DNA of 64,000 nucleotides from Pleurocapsa sp. FMAR1 (GCF_963665995.1 NZ_OY762512.1:4278001-4342000); one strand, 5' to 3'; shown: positions 35,649 through 45,056, counted from the stretch's first letter. Notes: a model not told the origin generated them from the sequence alone. Made by a program: numbers and translations.

Positions 35649-37247
35649 ATGAAGACACAGCAAAAACTGATCATCTTTCTAGCTTTACTCTTGCCGATAT
35701 CCCAACCTTCAATAGTTTTGGCACATGGTGGTCATGGCGATGAGTTCAGCCATGAGAATAATACTACGGCTCAACCAATAGGAATTGAGGTAGACGAAGC
35801 AACTCAGAAGCGATTGGGGATTACTACTCAACCTCTGGGCAAACAGTTATTAAATTTTGGCGTTAAAACTACAGGACAAATAGAAACCCAGCCTAACAAG
35901 CAAATAGCAATTACAGCCCCGACTGCGGGAACAGTAACAGAATTATTAGTTCAGCCAGGAGATACGGTTAGCAAAGGTCAAGTCGTAGCAGTTATTGCCA
36001 GTCCCGAATTGCTGGAGTTGCGGGCTGGATCTTTGGATCGCTCTACAGAAGCTGAAGCCCGACTGAGAGAAGCCCAAGCCAATTTAAAAGAAGCTGAAGC
36101 TAATTATGCCAACGAACAAAAAATTGCCCAGTCAGAAATTGCAGCAGCTAAAACAGATGTAAGTATAGCTCAAGATAACTATGATAGAGACAAGCAATTA
36201 GTTAAAGAAGGCGCATTACCACGTAGGGAAATGCTAAATTCGCAAAATCAGCTATTAGAAGCTAAAACAGTTTCAGCCAGAGCGATCGCCTCTCGTCAAG
36301 TCTTAGAAGCTAAAACAGCAGTAGAACGAGCCAGAGTAGAGGTAGATGCAGCCAAATCTCGTGTGGGACTAGCAGCAAATAACTATCAATCGCGACTGCA
36401 ACAGTTAAATACCACTGCCAACGATCGCGGTTTAGTGACGGTAATCGCTCCTATTTCGGGTTCTGTAGCTAGTTTAGATCTTACCCTGGGGGAATCTATT
36501 GAAGATAGAGGCACTAAATTAATGACGGTTGTTGATAGCCAAGAAGTTTTAGCAACTGCCAATATTGCCGAACGAGATTTAGCCCGCGTCAAGATTGGTC
36601 AACAAGTCAGAGTTAAGGTTGCAGGTATACCTAATAAAACTTTTGTCAGTCGCATTGCTCAAATCGATCCCACCGTAGGAGATACCCGCGTCGTGGCGGT
36701 TAGAGCTAAATTAAACAATGCCAGTCAAGAACTCAAGCCAGGGATGTTTGCCGAGTTGGAAGTATTGACGGATAAGACAGCAGAGGCAGTTTTAGCAGTA
36801 CCTACCAATGCCGTAATTGATGCCAATGACAAACAGTTAGTTTATATCGAGAATGGCAATAACTCTTATCAACCAGTGGATGTCACTTTAGGGCAAACCT
36901 ACGGGGATTTAGTAGCAATTCAAGGCAGTTTATTTGCAGGAGACAAAATTGTTACAGAGGGTGCAACCATGCTCTACGCTCAATCCTTGCGTAGTACTCC
37001 TAAACCAGAAGCAGCAACCAATACAGAACCGACAGAAAAAACATCTCAGCCTAATTCTCTCTATTTACTATTCATGTTAATTGCTTCAGGGGCGATCGCT
37101 ACAGTCGCTTTTTTCTTGGGACGCAATACCAGCAAAAAACCCCAAGCTACTAACGAACTTATTTATCAACCAACTAATAACAAGAAAGATCCGCTTGCTA
37201 AATCGGAGAAGCCAATTAGTGCGATCGATTCTAAAAATCTTGATTAA
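35649..37247 (+). CDS. RND efflux periplasmic adaptor (HME type, CopB/CusB-like)
   Basis: ATG 35649 gives 532 residues with a signal peptide (KLIIFLALLLPISQPSIVLA) followed by a His-rich GGHGDEFSHEN metal-binding start. Then come the lipoyl half-motif (VTELLVQPGDTVSKGQVVAVI, about 95-115), a long coiled-coil hairpin (about 130-255) and the beta-barrel domain. An additional C-terminal membrane helix (about 475-495, LLFMLIASGAIATVAFFLG) is unusual for adaptors. It links the inner-membrane pump to an outer-membrane channel. The pump gene begins nine bases after its stop. Synechocystis CopBAC is a plausible model, so copper or another divalent metal is the probable substrate. Confidence 0.85.
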   Translation: MKTQQKLIIFLALLLPISQPSIVLAHGGHGDEFSHENNTTAQPIGIEVDEATQKRLGITTQPLGKQLLNFGVKTTGQIETQPNKQIAITAPTAGTVTELLVQPGDTVSKGQVVAVIASPELLELRAGSLDRSTEAEARLREAQANLKEAEANYANEQKIAQSEIAAAKTDVSIAQDNYDRDKQLVKEGALPRREMLNSQNQLLEAKTVSARAIASRQVLEAKTAVERARVEVDAAKSRVGLAANNYQSRLQQLNTTANDRGLVTVIAPISGSVASLDLTLGESIEDRGTKLMTVVDSQEVLATANIAERDLARVKIGQQVRVKVAGIPNKTFVSRIAQIDPTVGDTRVVAVRAKLNNASQELKPGMFAELEVLTDKTAEAVLAVPTNAVIDANDKQLVYIENGNNSYQPVDVTLGQTYGDLVAIQGSLFAGDKIVTEGATMLYAQSLRSTPKPEAATNTEPTEKTSQPNSLYLLFMLIASGAIATVAFFLGRNTSKKPQATNELIYQPTNNKKDPLAKSEKPISAIDSKNLD

Positions 37248-37256
37248 TTAAATACT

Positions 37257-40200
37257 ATGCTTAATTCTATTCTTAAATGGTCGATCGCCCAGCGTTGGCT
37301 AGTAGTTATTGGTGCAGTAGTGGTTACTATTTGGGGCTTTATTACCGTCTCCCAAATGCCTTTAGATGTTTTCCCTGATTTTGCCCCTCCCCAGGTAGAA
37401 ATTCAAACTGAAGCCCCAGGACTTGCCCCAGAAGAAGTAGAAACTTTGGTGACTCTACCAATTGAAAGTGCGATTAACGGTACGCCTGGAATTACTACTG
37501 TGCGCTCTGCTTCGGCGGTAGGACTTTCGGTAGTTAAAGTAATTTTTGGCTGGGGAACGGATATTTATCAGGCACGTCAACTGGTTACAGAAAGATTACA
37601 GCAGACTACTTCTAGATTGCCTGAAGGAGTTAAGATACCAGAAATCTCGCCGATTTCTTCTCCCATCGGTACGATTTTGCAATACGCTTTTACGGTGGAA
37701 AAGGGCGGAAAAAGCACCTTAATGGATGTGCGACGGCTAGTCGATCGCGATTTTACCAATCGCTTATTAGCCGTACCTGGGGTAACTCAGGTAATTGCCT
37801 ACGGGGGCGATATTCCTCAGTATCAGGTTTTAGTCGAGCTAAATAAACTACAGGCTTTAGATGTCTCTTTAGCTGAGGTGACAGAAGCTACCGCCCAAGC
37901 CAACAGCAATGCTGCGGGAGGATTTTTAGTTGCCCAGGATAATGAGCTATTAATTCGCGGTATCGGTAGGGTGGAAACGATTCAAGATTTGGAAAATTCA
38001 GTAATTACCTCCAGAAACGGTACGCCGATCTTGCTCAAAGATGTAGCAGAAGTTCGTCTTGGGGCAGCTTTAAAACGGGGGGATGGCAGTTTTGATGGTA
38101 AACCCGCAGTGGTCATGATGGTAAATAAGCAACCGATGGTCGATACCCCTACGGTTACTAAAGCTGTAGAAGCAGCGATCGCCGAATTGGAGGCTGGTTT
38201 ACCCAAAGACGTTAAGGTTACAGTCACTTTTCGTCAGTCCGATTTTATCGAGGCTTCGATTCGCAACGTCAGAAATTCTCTCAGGGACGGCATTATTATC
38301 GTTTCAATCATTCTCCTACTATTTTTGATGAATTGGCGCACGGCAGTAATTAGCCTCAGTTCAATTCCCTTGTCCCTATTGATTGGCTTAATGCTGATGA
38401 ATTTATTCGGTTTGGGCATTAACACTATGACTCTCGGAGGATTAGCCGTTGCAATTGGTTCGGTGGTAGATGATTCAATTGTCGATATGGAAAACTGCTA
38501 TCGTGGTTTACGAGCCAACCAAGCGTCAACAAAACCGATCGATCCGTTGCAGGTGGTTTATAACACTTCGCTAGAAGTCCGAGTCAGCGTCTTATTTTCT
38601 ACCGTAATTATTGCCGTCGTGTTTGCGCCGATTTTCTCTTTAACGGGAGTAGAAGGCAGGATTTTTGCACCTATGGGACTTGCTTATTTAATCTCGATTC
38701 TTGCCTCCACCCTGGTGGCTTTGACTCTTGCCCCTGCGCTTTGTGCCTTTTTACTAGCCAATCAAACCTTACCCGATGATGATACTTGGGTGGCTCGTTT
38801 ATCTAAGAATTTGTATCGTCCCGCCCTTAATTTTTCGCTAAAATTTCCCAGTATTGTTCTACTAATTGCTACGGCTGCTTTTGTTGCTTCCTTAATTGTC
38901 TTTACTTCACTAGGCAGAGTCTTTTTACCAGAATTTCAAGAACGTTCTTTAGTTAATGCCATCAATCTGTATCCAGGAGTATCTTTAGAGATGACCAATC
39001 GGGCAGGATATGCCATTCAAGATGCCCTCAAAGATGACCCCCGCTTTGATAGTGTACAGTTGCGTTCGGGACGCGCCCCAGGAGATGCCGATGCTGGCAG
39101 TGTAACTTTAGGACATTTAGATATTGAGTTGAGTGAAGCAGGTGTACAAGATCGAGAAGCCAGTATTGCCAAGCTGAGAGAGGAATTTGCCAAACTCCCA
39201 GGAGTTGCCCCCAGTATAGGCGGTTTTATCTCTCACCGTATGGATGAAGTTTTATCAGGGGTAAGAAGTGCGATCGCCGTTAAGGTTTTTGGTTCCGATC
39301 TTGACCAACTTCGCAACTTAGGGGCGCAAGTAAGAGACGCTATGGCAGATATTCCAGGCGTAGTCGATCTGCAACTCGAACCTCAAGTACCGATAAAACA
39401 AATCCAAATTAAATTCGATCGCCAAGCAGCAGCCCGTTATGGCTTAACTATCGGCAAACTATCAGAAGTTATTGAAACCGCCCTCAATGGCAAGGTTGTT
39501 TCACAGGTGCTAGATAACCAACAGCTATTTGATTTGGTGGTTTGGTTGCCTGAGCGCGATCGCCATAATCTTGAAACTATTAGTAACTTATTAGTCGATA
39601 CTCCAGACGGAATTAAAATTCCTTTGGCTCAAGTTGCCCAGGTTAACTATGGTACGGGACCAAATACCATCAATCGCGAAAACGTTTCTAGATTGATGGT
39701 AATTTCTGCTAATGTTGCCGAACGAGATATCGGTTCAATTATTACCGATGTTCGGGCAAAAGTTAAAGATAAAGTAACTTTACCCGCAGGATATTTTATT
39801 CAATATGGAGGTCAGTTTGAATCGGAACAAAGAGCTGCTAAAAACTTAATTATTTTCGGTATTTTGGCTTTAGTTGTTATCGCCATTCTAATGTATTTTG
39901 CCGTCAAATCTATAGCTGCAACTGTAATGATTATGCTTAATTTACCCTTAGCTTTAACTGGAGGAATATTTTCGGTGGCTTTAGGCGGAGGTATTCTTTC
40001 GGTAGCCTCCATGGTTGGATTCATTACCCTATTTGGTGTAGCCACTAGAAATGGTTTGTTATTAGTTGACAATTATAACCAGAAATTAGCTCAGGAAATG
40101 CCATTACGAAAAGTACTATATACAGGCTCAATGGAACGCTTAGTAGCCATTTTAATGACGGCTTTAACTTCGGCTTTAGGCATGATTCCCTTAGTCATTG

Positions 40201-40427
40201 GTACAGGGGCAGGCAAGGAAATATTGCAACCTTTAGCAGTTGTAGTATTAGGAGGTTTATTTAGTTCTACTGCTTTAACTCTATTAGTTTTACCCGCCCT
40301 GTATGCTCAATTTGGCAAATTTTTTATCGTTAAACAAAGTAGTAACGCTCCTGGTATTTATCAAGAGAAAAATATAGCGATCGCTAACAGTAAAACTGCA
40401 ACTAACTATCCCAAAATAATCAAATAA
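37257..40427 (+). CDS. HME-family RND efflux pump (CusA/CzcA-like)
   Basis: The 1056-residue protein has the twelve-helix RND topology: an N-terminal helix (RWLVVIGAVVVTIWGF), the porter domain with FPDFAPPQVEIQTEAPGLAPEEVE, and helix 4 with AVAIGSVVDDSIVDMENCYRG, in which acidic residues serve proton coupling as in metal (HME) pumps, then a repeat half with FITLFGVATRNGLLLVDNYN. HME pumps export Cu(I), Ag, Zn, Co or Ni from periplasm and cytosol. Adaptor upstream, two metal-type lipoproteins downstream and a two-component system beyond them suggest a metal-induced efflux operon. Confidence 0.92.
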   Translation: MLNSILKWSIAQRWLVVIGAVVVTIWGFITVSQMPLDVFPDFAPPQVEIQTEAPGLAPEEVETLVTLPIESAINGTPGITTVRSASAVGLSVVKVIFGWGTDIYQARQLVTERLQQTTSRLPEGVKIPEISPISSPIGTILQYAFTVEKGGKSTLMDVRRLVDRDFTNRLLAVPGVTQVIAYGGDIPQYQVLVELNKLQALDVSLAEVTEATAQANSNAAGGFLVAQDNELLIRGIGRVETIQDLENSVITSRNGTPILLKDVAEVRLGAALKRGDGSFDGKPAVVMMVNKQPMVDTPTVTKAVEAAIAELEAGLPKDVKVTVTFRQSDFIEASIRNVRNSLRDGIIIVSIILLLFLMNWRTAVISLSSIPLSLLIGLMLMNLFGLGINTMTLGGLAVAIGSVVDDSIVDMENCYRGLRANQASTKPIDPLQVVYNTSLEVRVSVLFSTVIIAVVFAPIFSLTGVEGRIFAPMGLAYLISILASTLVALTLAPALCAFLLANQTLPDDDTWVARLSKNLYRPALNFSLKFPSIVLLIATAAFVASLIVFTSLGRVFLPEFQERSLVNAINLYPGVSLEMTNRAGYAIQDALKDDPRFDSVQLRSGRAPGDADAGSVTLGHLDIELSEAGVQDREASIAKLREEFAKLPGVAPSIGGFISHRMDEVLSGVRSAIAVKVFGSDLDQLRNLGAQVRDAMADIPGVVDLQLEPQVPIKQIQIKFDRQAAARYGLTIGKLSEVIETALNGKVVSQVLDNQQLFDLVVWLPERDRHNLETISNLLVDTPDGIKIPLAQVAQVNYGTGPNTINRENVSRLMVISANVAERDIGSIITDVRAKVKDKVTLPAGYFIQYGGQFESEQRAAKNLIIFGILALVVIAILMYFAVKSIAATVMIMLNLPLALTGGIFSVALGGGILSVASMVGFITLFGVATRNGLLLVDNYNQKLAQEMPLRKVLYTGSMERLVAILMTALTSALGMIPLVIGTGAGKEILQPLAVVVLGGLFSSTALTLLVLPALYAQFGKFFIVKQSSNAPGIYQEKNIAIANSKTATNYPKIIK

Positions 40428-40441
40428 ACTAGAAGCAAATC

Positions 40442-40933
40442 ATGAAAAAAATTAACACTATCCTGTTAGGTTTGAGTACCGCCAGCTTAATGTTTTTGGC
40501 TGCTTGTAATAATTCTAGTCCGACAAGTTCTACGCCAACTCCCATACCCAAACCTGAACCGACAACGGAAGCAAATCCCGAATCTACAACTGAAATTGCC
40601 ACTGAAGACCATTCTCAGCCTGCTGCTGGCGGACAAGTTATCGAAGCAGGAAAATATCATTTAGAGTTTGTTCCCGAAGCTGAAGCCGATAAGTTTCACC
40701 TCGATTTCTATCTCCAGTCTGGGGACACTCACGAACCAGTTACCGATGCTCAAGTAACAGGTCAAATTCAGCTACCGTCGGGGGAACAAAAAAGCGTCGA
40801 TTTTACCTATGACGCAGAGGGTGGACACTATACTGGCGTTCTGCCTACAGCAGAATCTGGTGCATATCAAGCCGTGATTCAGACAAATATCAATGGCGAA
40901 AAAGTTAATGGTCGTTTTGCTTTTAATAAATAG
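40442..40933 (+). CDS. Lipoprotein with a YtkA/FixH-like domain
   Basis: The 163-residue protein has a lipoprotein signal (MFLAAC, cysteine at 22), a Thr/Pro/Glu-rich linker (about 25-60) and a small beta-sandwich (about 68-163) with YHLEFVPEAEADKFHLDFYLQ and DAQVTGQIQLPSGE, like YtkA/FixH-type domains that bind metal or chaperone it in the periplasm. It starts 15 bases after the pump gene and so belongs to the efflux operon, perhaps taking the place of CopC. Confidence 0.7.
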   Translation: MKKINTILLGLSTASLMFLAACNNSSPTSSTPTPIPKPEPTTEANPESTTEIATEDHSQPAAGGQVIEAGKYHLEFVPEAEADKFHLDFYLQSGDTHEPVTDAQVTGQIQLPSGEQKSVDFTYDAEGGHYTGVLPTAESGAYQAVIQTNINGEKVNGRFAFNK

Positions 40934-40965
40934 TTGAATTTTAAATTACATTACAGGAGTTTTCT

Positions 40966-41904
40966 ATGAATCGTTTTATTCCTACTTTTCTATTTGCTTC
41001 GAGTTTATTCTTGTTTCAAGGTTGTTCCCTGCTTTCCAAAACTGCTGATGCTTCTGATCAAGAACAGCAATCAATGGAGCATCATGATATGAGCAATATG
41101 GATGAGGATAGTTCCCACCATGACATGAATAATATGAATATGGATGGTGAATCCACTCCAGGCAATTCCCATCATGATATGAGCAATATGCAAGAGGAGA
41201 CAGTTAAAACCGAGACTGAAGCCAAGCTAACAGTACCAGATGCGATCGCACCAAATCAATCTTTTCCTCTAGCCATAAATATTCAAGATTCAGCAGGAAA
41301 TCCTGTGAGTAATTTTGATATATCCTTAGAAAAGCGGATGCACTTAATTGTAGTTAGCGACGATCTCGAATTTTTTGCTCACATTCATCCCAAATATACC
41401 GATCAAGGACAATTTGATATTGAACCCAGCTTGCCAAAGGCAGGAAATTATACCCTCTTTAGTGACTATAAACCCGCAGGAGATGCCGAAAGAGTTTCTC
41501 TGATGCACCTATCAGTAGCGGGAACTAAAGAGGCTTCGGCAAAAATCGACAAAAGTTCAACTAAATCTTTTGGTAAGACCAAAGTTAGTTTTAGTACCGA
41601 TAAAGAACAAATCAAAGCCAACGAACCACTTACTTTAAAGTTCGATATCCAAGATACAGCTACCAATACTCCCGTAAAAGACTTGCAACCCTACTTAGGA
41701 AAAACTGGACATTTAATCATTGTCAAGCAGTCAAATACTCTTACCAGTGAAGATTATATTCATGCCCACGCAACTGAAGGAACAGCTTTAGGTAAAGTTG
41801 ATTTTGAAACTCAATTTCCCGAACCAGGAAAATACAAACTCTGGGGTCAATTTAACCGTAACGGCAAAATTATAACCGCCGATTTTTGGGTAAATGTGCT
41901 GTGA
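40966..41904 (+). CDS. Met/His-rich metal-binding lipoprotein
   Basis: The 312-residue protein has a signal ending FLFQGC (lipobox cysteine about 20). A linker (about 33-80) carries repeated HHDMSNM or HHDMNNM motifs, strong Cu(I)/Ag(I)-type Met-His ligands. Two YtkA-like beta domains follow (about 88-200 and 205-312), each with an H-x-I-x-P or DYIHAHATEGT histidine-rich turn. A good ribosome-binding site (AGGAG) precedes ATG 40966. The protein likely buffers metal in the periplasm for the RND pump. Confidence 0.75.
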   Translation: MNRFIPTFLFASSLFLFQGCSLLSKTADASDQEQQSMEHHDMSNMDEDSSHHDMNNMNMDGESTPGNSHHDMSNMQEETVKTETEAKLTVPDAIAPNQSFPLAINIQDSAGNPVSNFDISLEKRMHLIVVSDDLEFFAHIHPKYTDQGQFDIEPSLPKAGNYTLFSDYKPAGDAERVSLMHLSVAGTKEASAKIDKSSTKSFGKTKVSFSTDKEQIKANEPLTLKFDIQDTATNTPVKDLQPYLGKTGHLIIVKQSNTLTSEDYIHAHATEGTALGKVDFETQFPEPGKYKLWGQFNRNGKIITADFWVNVL

Positions 41905-41980
41905 TCTAAACTGGAGGATTCAAAGCCAAGGAAACACTACGAATAATTAATAGGCGATTACGCTACCGCGTACCCTACGG

Positions 41981-42041
41981 ATCGCCATTCTCCAATTTAT
42001 TCTGATTTAATAATCTCATGGCAATATAAGAAGTTGTAACC
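41981..42041. repeat. 61-bp direct repeat, left copy (flanks the toxin-antitoxin pair)
   Basis: This segment matches 42711-42771 at 57 of 61 positions, including an uninterrupted TCTGATTTAATAATCTCATG. The right copy lies just upstream of the rppA-like start, where a promoter is expected. Confidence 0.85.
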
Positions 42042-42107
42042 GAAATAGTCAGCGATCGCTTTTTTCTGCTTGCTAAGATATAACAACTCCGTTTTCCCAG
42101 GAATTTG

Positions 42108-42127
42108 ATTATGATAATTATCATAAT
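42108..42127. promoter_or_regulatory. 20-base perfect palindrome, probable operator of the DUF433 gene
   Basis: ATTATGATAATTATCATAAT is its own reverse complement and lies 12 bases before ATG 42140. GTGATAATTATG continues the same pattern. Toxin-antitoxin operons are usually self-repressed through such sites. Confidence 0.6.
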
Positions 42128-42139
42128 AAAGTGATAATT

Positions 42140-42364
42140 ATGCTTGACCTACTCAAAAGAATTACAGTTAATCCCAAACAGTGTGGTGGTCGTCCTTGCA
42201 TAAGAGGGATGAGAATTAGAGTGTCTGATGTTTTAGACCTTTTGGCAGCAGGACTAAGCTTTGAGAAAATTTTAGAAGAGATGCCAGATTTAGAAATGGA
42301 TGACTTAAAAGCAGCTTTAGCCTATGCTTCTCGCAAGCTAAATCATCCTGTATTAATCCCCTGA
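42140..42364 (+). CDS. DUF433 antitoxin
   Basis: The 74-residue protein has the DUF433 pattern: LLKRITVNPKQCGGRPCIRGMRIRVSDVLDLLAAGLSFEKILEEMPDLEMDDLKAALAY. The family is a helix-turn-helix antitoxin of the VapB/MazE-like class, normally encoded directly before a PIN-like DUF5615 toxin, as here. I choose ATG 42140 over the GTG at 42131. The gene lies between 61-bp direct repeats. Confidence 0.88.
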   Translation: MLDLLKRITVNPKQCGGRPCIRGMRIRVSDVLDLLAAGLSFEKILEEMPDLEMDDLKAALAYASRKLNHPVLIP

Positions 42365-42702
42365 CAACGATTTGGATTGATGCTCATCTTTCACCTGCGA
42401 TCGCTACTTGGATTAATAATACATTTGAAATTACGGCATTGGCATTACGCGATATTGGTTTAAGAGATGCCGAAGACTTGGAAATTTTTGCAGCAGCAAA
42501 AGCTCAAGAAGTCATTTTTCTGACTAAAGATAGCGATTTCGTAGATTTAGTCGATCGCTTGGATGCACCACCGAAGATTATTTGGTTAACTTGCGGAAAT
42601 ACATCAAATGCTAGGCTCAAAGAAATTTTGAGTGTTACGTTGATGAATGCTTTGGAGCTTTTAGAAACTGGAGAAAAGTTAGTAGAAATTAGTGGCGAAT
42701 AA
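42361..42702 (+). CDS. DUF5615 PIN-like toxin, apparent CTG start
   Basis: The 113-residue product reads LTTIWIDAHLSPAIATWI, then ALRDIGLRDAEDLEIFAAAKA, and VIFLTKDSDFVDL, with the conserved PIN acidic residues (the Asp of WIDAHL, the Glu-Asp pair in the middle and KDSDF). These proteins are predicted ribonucleases. The usual ATGA overlap with the antitoxin stop is here CTGA, so the start would be CTG at 42361; the next ATG in frame is far inside. Expression may be low or the toxin dead. Confidence 0.75.
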   Translation: MTTIWIDAHLSPAIATWINNTFEITALALRDIGLRDAEDLEIFAAAKAQEVIFLTKDSDFVDLVDRLDAPPKIIWLTCGNTSNARLKEILSVTLMNALELLETGEKLVEISGE

Positions 42703-42710
42703 TTAGAGCG

Positions 42711-42771
42711 ATCGCCATTTTTCAATTCATTCTGATTTAATAATCTCATGGCAAGATAAGAAGTTGTAACC
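42711..42771. repeat. 61-bp direct repeat, right copy (upstream of the rppA-like gene)
   Basis: It matches 41981-42041 with four mismatches and ends 23 bases before the response regulator's ATG, so it includes the likely promoter or operator of that gene. Confidence 0.85.
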
Positions 42772-42794
42772 AAACAGATAGCTAAAAATAGCCA

Positions 42795-43487
42795 ATGAGG
42801 ATTTTGCTAGTTGAAGATGAACCAGATTTGGGGGCTGCGATTAAGCAGAGTTTGAACTACAGTAATCATGTCGTAGATTGGGCTTTAGACGGTCTTGATG
42901 CTTGGGAATATTTAGCAGACGAGCGATTGGAATATCATCTGGGAATTTTTGATTGGTTATTGCCTGGACTATCAGGTGTAGAGTTAATTAAACGGATTAG
43001 AAAACAGCAAAAACCTTTGCCTATATTGATGCTGACGGCTAGAGACAGGATGGAGGATAAAATAGCTGGCTTAGATGCAGGGGCAGATGATTATTTAGTG
43101 AAACCTTTTGATATGCCCGAATTGTTAGCAAGATTAAGAGCATTACAAAGAAGAACTCCTCAACTACAACCCCGACGATTACAGGTGGGTAAACTTAGCT
43201 TAAACTACGGTACTAATACATTTTGGCTTCGGGAAGAATCAGGAGAAAAACAGATGTTACTGACCAAGAAAGAGTTTCAGTTGTTAGAGTATTTTATGCA
43301 GCATCCCAATCAAATTGTTACCAGCGACCAGATTTTAGAACAACTGTGGGAATTTGGTGCAGAACCTCCTAGTAACGTTGTAGCTGCACAAATTAGTTTA
43401 CTGCGACGCAAATTAACTAAATCTGGCTGCAATGATTTGATAGAAACTGTTTACGGATTGGGTTATCGTTTTCAACATCAAAGATAG
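42795..43487 (+). CDS. rppA: OmpR/PhoB-type response regulator, RppA/NrsR-like
   Basis: The 230-residue protein has a receiver domain (1-118) with ED near the start, the phosphorylated Asp in LGIFDWLLPGLSG (about 54), a Thr in LMLTARD and the Lys in LVKPFD, and then a winged-helix DNA-binding domain (125-228, QMLLTKKEFQLLEYFMQHPNQIVT). Residue pattern follows cyanobacterial RppA/NrsR regulators of metal and redox responses. It is followed after 27 bases by its kinase. Its position after an RND efflux operon suggests it controls this operon. Confidence 0.85.
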   Translation: MRILLVEDEPDLGAAIKQSLNYSNHVVDWALDGLDAWEYLADERLEYHLGIFDWLLPGLSGVELIKRIRKQQKPLPILMLTARDRMEDKIAGLDAGADDYLVKPFDMPELLARLRALQRRTPQLQPRRLQVGKLSLNYGTNTFWLREESGEKQMLLTKKEFQLLEYFMQHPNQIVTSDQILEQLWEFGAEPPSNVVAAQISLLRRKLTKSGCNDLIETVYGLGYRFQHQR

Positions 43488-43514
43488 TCTAAATTATTAC
43501 AGCTAACATTTAAC

Positions 43515-44882
43515 GTGAAGCAAGACAGACTTTTTTTGCGATCGCGCTGGCGACTAGCTAGCTGGTATGCAGGCATTATAAGCATAATTCTGCTAATTTG
43601 TGCCTTGGGAGTTTATGAAGCGACTGCCCATGCACATCGTATTAGCGTCAATCAAGAATTAGAATCTGTAGCGGGGACTCTTCACGACAGTCTTTTAGCC
43701 GTTCTTAAGCAACCAGGAAAACTCGAACCAGAAGTAAAGAATCTATTGCCCAATACTTGCATCGTCGGCACAGGCTGTTATAAAAGCGATTACGAAGTTA
43801 GTCGAAGACATCGCCTTCAGTCTCTTAGATTAGGCGTAATCGGGCAGGATAAGTATTATTTACGTCTGTTCAATTTGTCTCAAGATTTAGTAGCAGTAGC
43901 AGGGATGCAGCCTAAATTACCCCAGGTTTTTAACCATCAGCAGGGGTTAACTCTGACGGATGCTGATGGTGTTCGCTATCGGCAAATTTCATTTCTCTTG
44001 CATACTCAAAAAGCTCAAGATTGGGGTTATCTCCAAGTTGGTAGAAGTCTTCAAGATTTTGATACTTATGTTGCTAATGTCAGGTGGGTACTGTTGCTGG
44101 GAGTTCCCTTGGTATTGTTATTGGTAGTGGCTGCTAGCTGGTGGTTAGCAGAATTAGCTATACGCCCTATTTATCAATCATATCAACAAATGCAGCAGTT
44201 TACCGCCGATGCTGCCCACGAACTGAGAACTCCTTTGGCAGCTATTCAAGCAACGGCTCAATCTAATTTGATGCTGCCTAATCTATCTGAAGATAAAGCC
44301 AAAGATACTCTCAAAAGTATAGTGCGACAGAATAAGCGGTTATCTTATTTAGTAGCAGATTTATTAACTCTGTGCCGTATTGACGGCGAGATAAGCAGCA
44401 ATACCTCTAATAAGAAGAGAGAAAAAGTTGCTTTGACAAACTTAATTATTGAAGTGGAAGAAGATTTAGCAGCCCTGGCGATAGCTTCAGAAATCGAACT
44501 CACTTCTCAAATTAGAGTATCTCAACCTATTAAGGTAATTTGCGATCGCCAATTACTTTATCGTTTAATTACTAATCTGGTAACGAATGCGATTCAATAC
44601 ACCCCAGCAGGAGGAAAAGTTACCTTAAGTCTTATCGAAGAACATCACGATGCAATAATTAGTGTCCGAGATACAGGTATTGGTATCACTAAAAAAGAAC
44701 AAAAGCGCATCTTTGACCGTTTCTATCGTGTAGACAAAGCTCGTTCTAGAAGTAAAGGTGGTGCTGGATTAGGGCTGGCAATAGCTAAGGCGATCGCGCT
44801 AGCTCATAACGGCAGTCTTAATGTTCAAAGCGAAGTAGGTCAGGGAAGTACCTTTATAATTCGACTGCCTAAGTGTCATTAA
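43515..44882 (+). CDS. rppB: Sensor histidine kinase, RppB/NrsS-like
   Basis: GTG 43515 starts a 455-residue kinase with two membrane helices (about 14-36 and 190-212) around a periplasmic domain, the dimerisation box FTADAAHELRTPLAAIQ (His about 236) and the N, G1, F and G2 boxes (NLVTNAIQYTP, DTGIGI, FDRFYRVD, GAGLGLAIAKAI). The periplasmic loop has NTCIVGTGCYKS, two Cys that could bind metal as in NrsS-like sensors. Right after them the repeat at 43786-43814 contributes YEVSRRHRL, an in-frame insertion in the sensor domain. It may alter sensing. Confidence 0.85.
   Translation: MKQDRLFLRSRWRLASWYAGIISIILLICALGVYEATAHAHRISVNQELESVAGTLHDSLLAVLKQPGKLEPEVKNLLPNTCIVGTGCYKSDYEVSRRHRLQSLRLGVIGQDKYYLRLFNLSQDLVAVAGMQPKLPQVFNHQQGLTLTDADGVRYRQISFLLHTQKAQDWGYLQVGRSLQDFDTYVANVRWVLLLGVPLVLLLVVAASWWLAELAIRPIYQSYQQMQQFTADAAHELRTPLAAIQATAQSNLMLPNLSEDKAKDTLKSIVRQNKRLSYLVADLLTLCRIDGEISSNTSNKKREKVALTNLIIEVEEDLAALAIASEIELTSQIRVSQPIKVICDRQLLYRLITNLVTNAIQYTPAGGKVTLSLIEEHHDAIISVRDTGIGITKKEQKRIFDRFYRVDKARSRSKGGAGLGLAIAKAIALAHNGSLNVQSEVGQGSTFIIRLPKCH
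43786..43814. repeat. Dispersed palindromic repeat inserted in frame in the kinase gene
   Basis: The 29 bases match the intergenic copy at 26951-26979 at 27 positions. It encodes part of the sensor loop after the two cysteines. Confidence 0.75.
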
Positions 44883-45056
44883 AGCAAAGCGGTTAATAAC
44901 TTTACTTGATTACAGGAATAGACATTCAAATAAAATAATAAGTATCATTATCAAATAAGTTAGTTTAAAGCTGTGTTAACTCAGTATTGTTGTCTGAATA
45001 AATAGACTGATAAGTTTTAGAGTCTAAAAAATGAATTTTCCCGACACAAAAGTATG

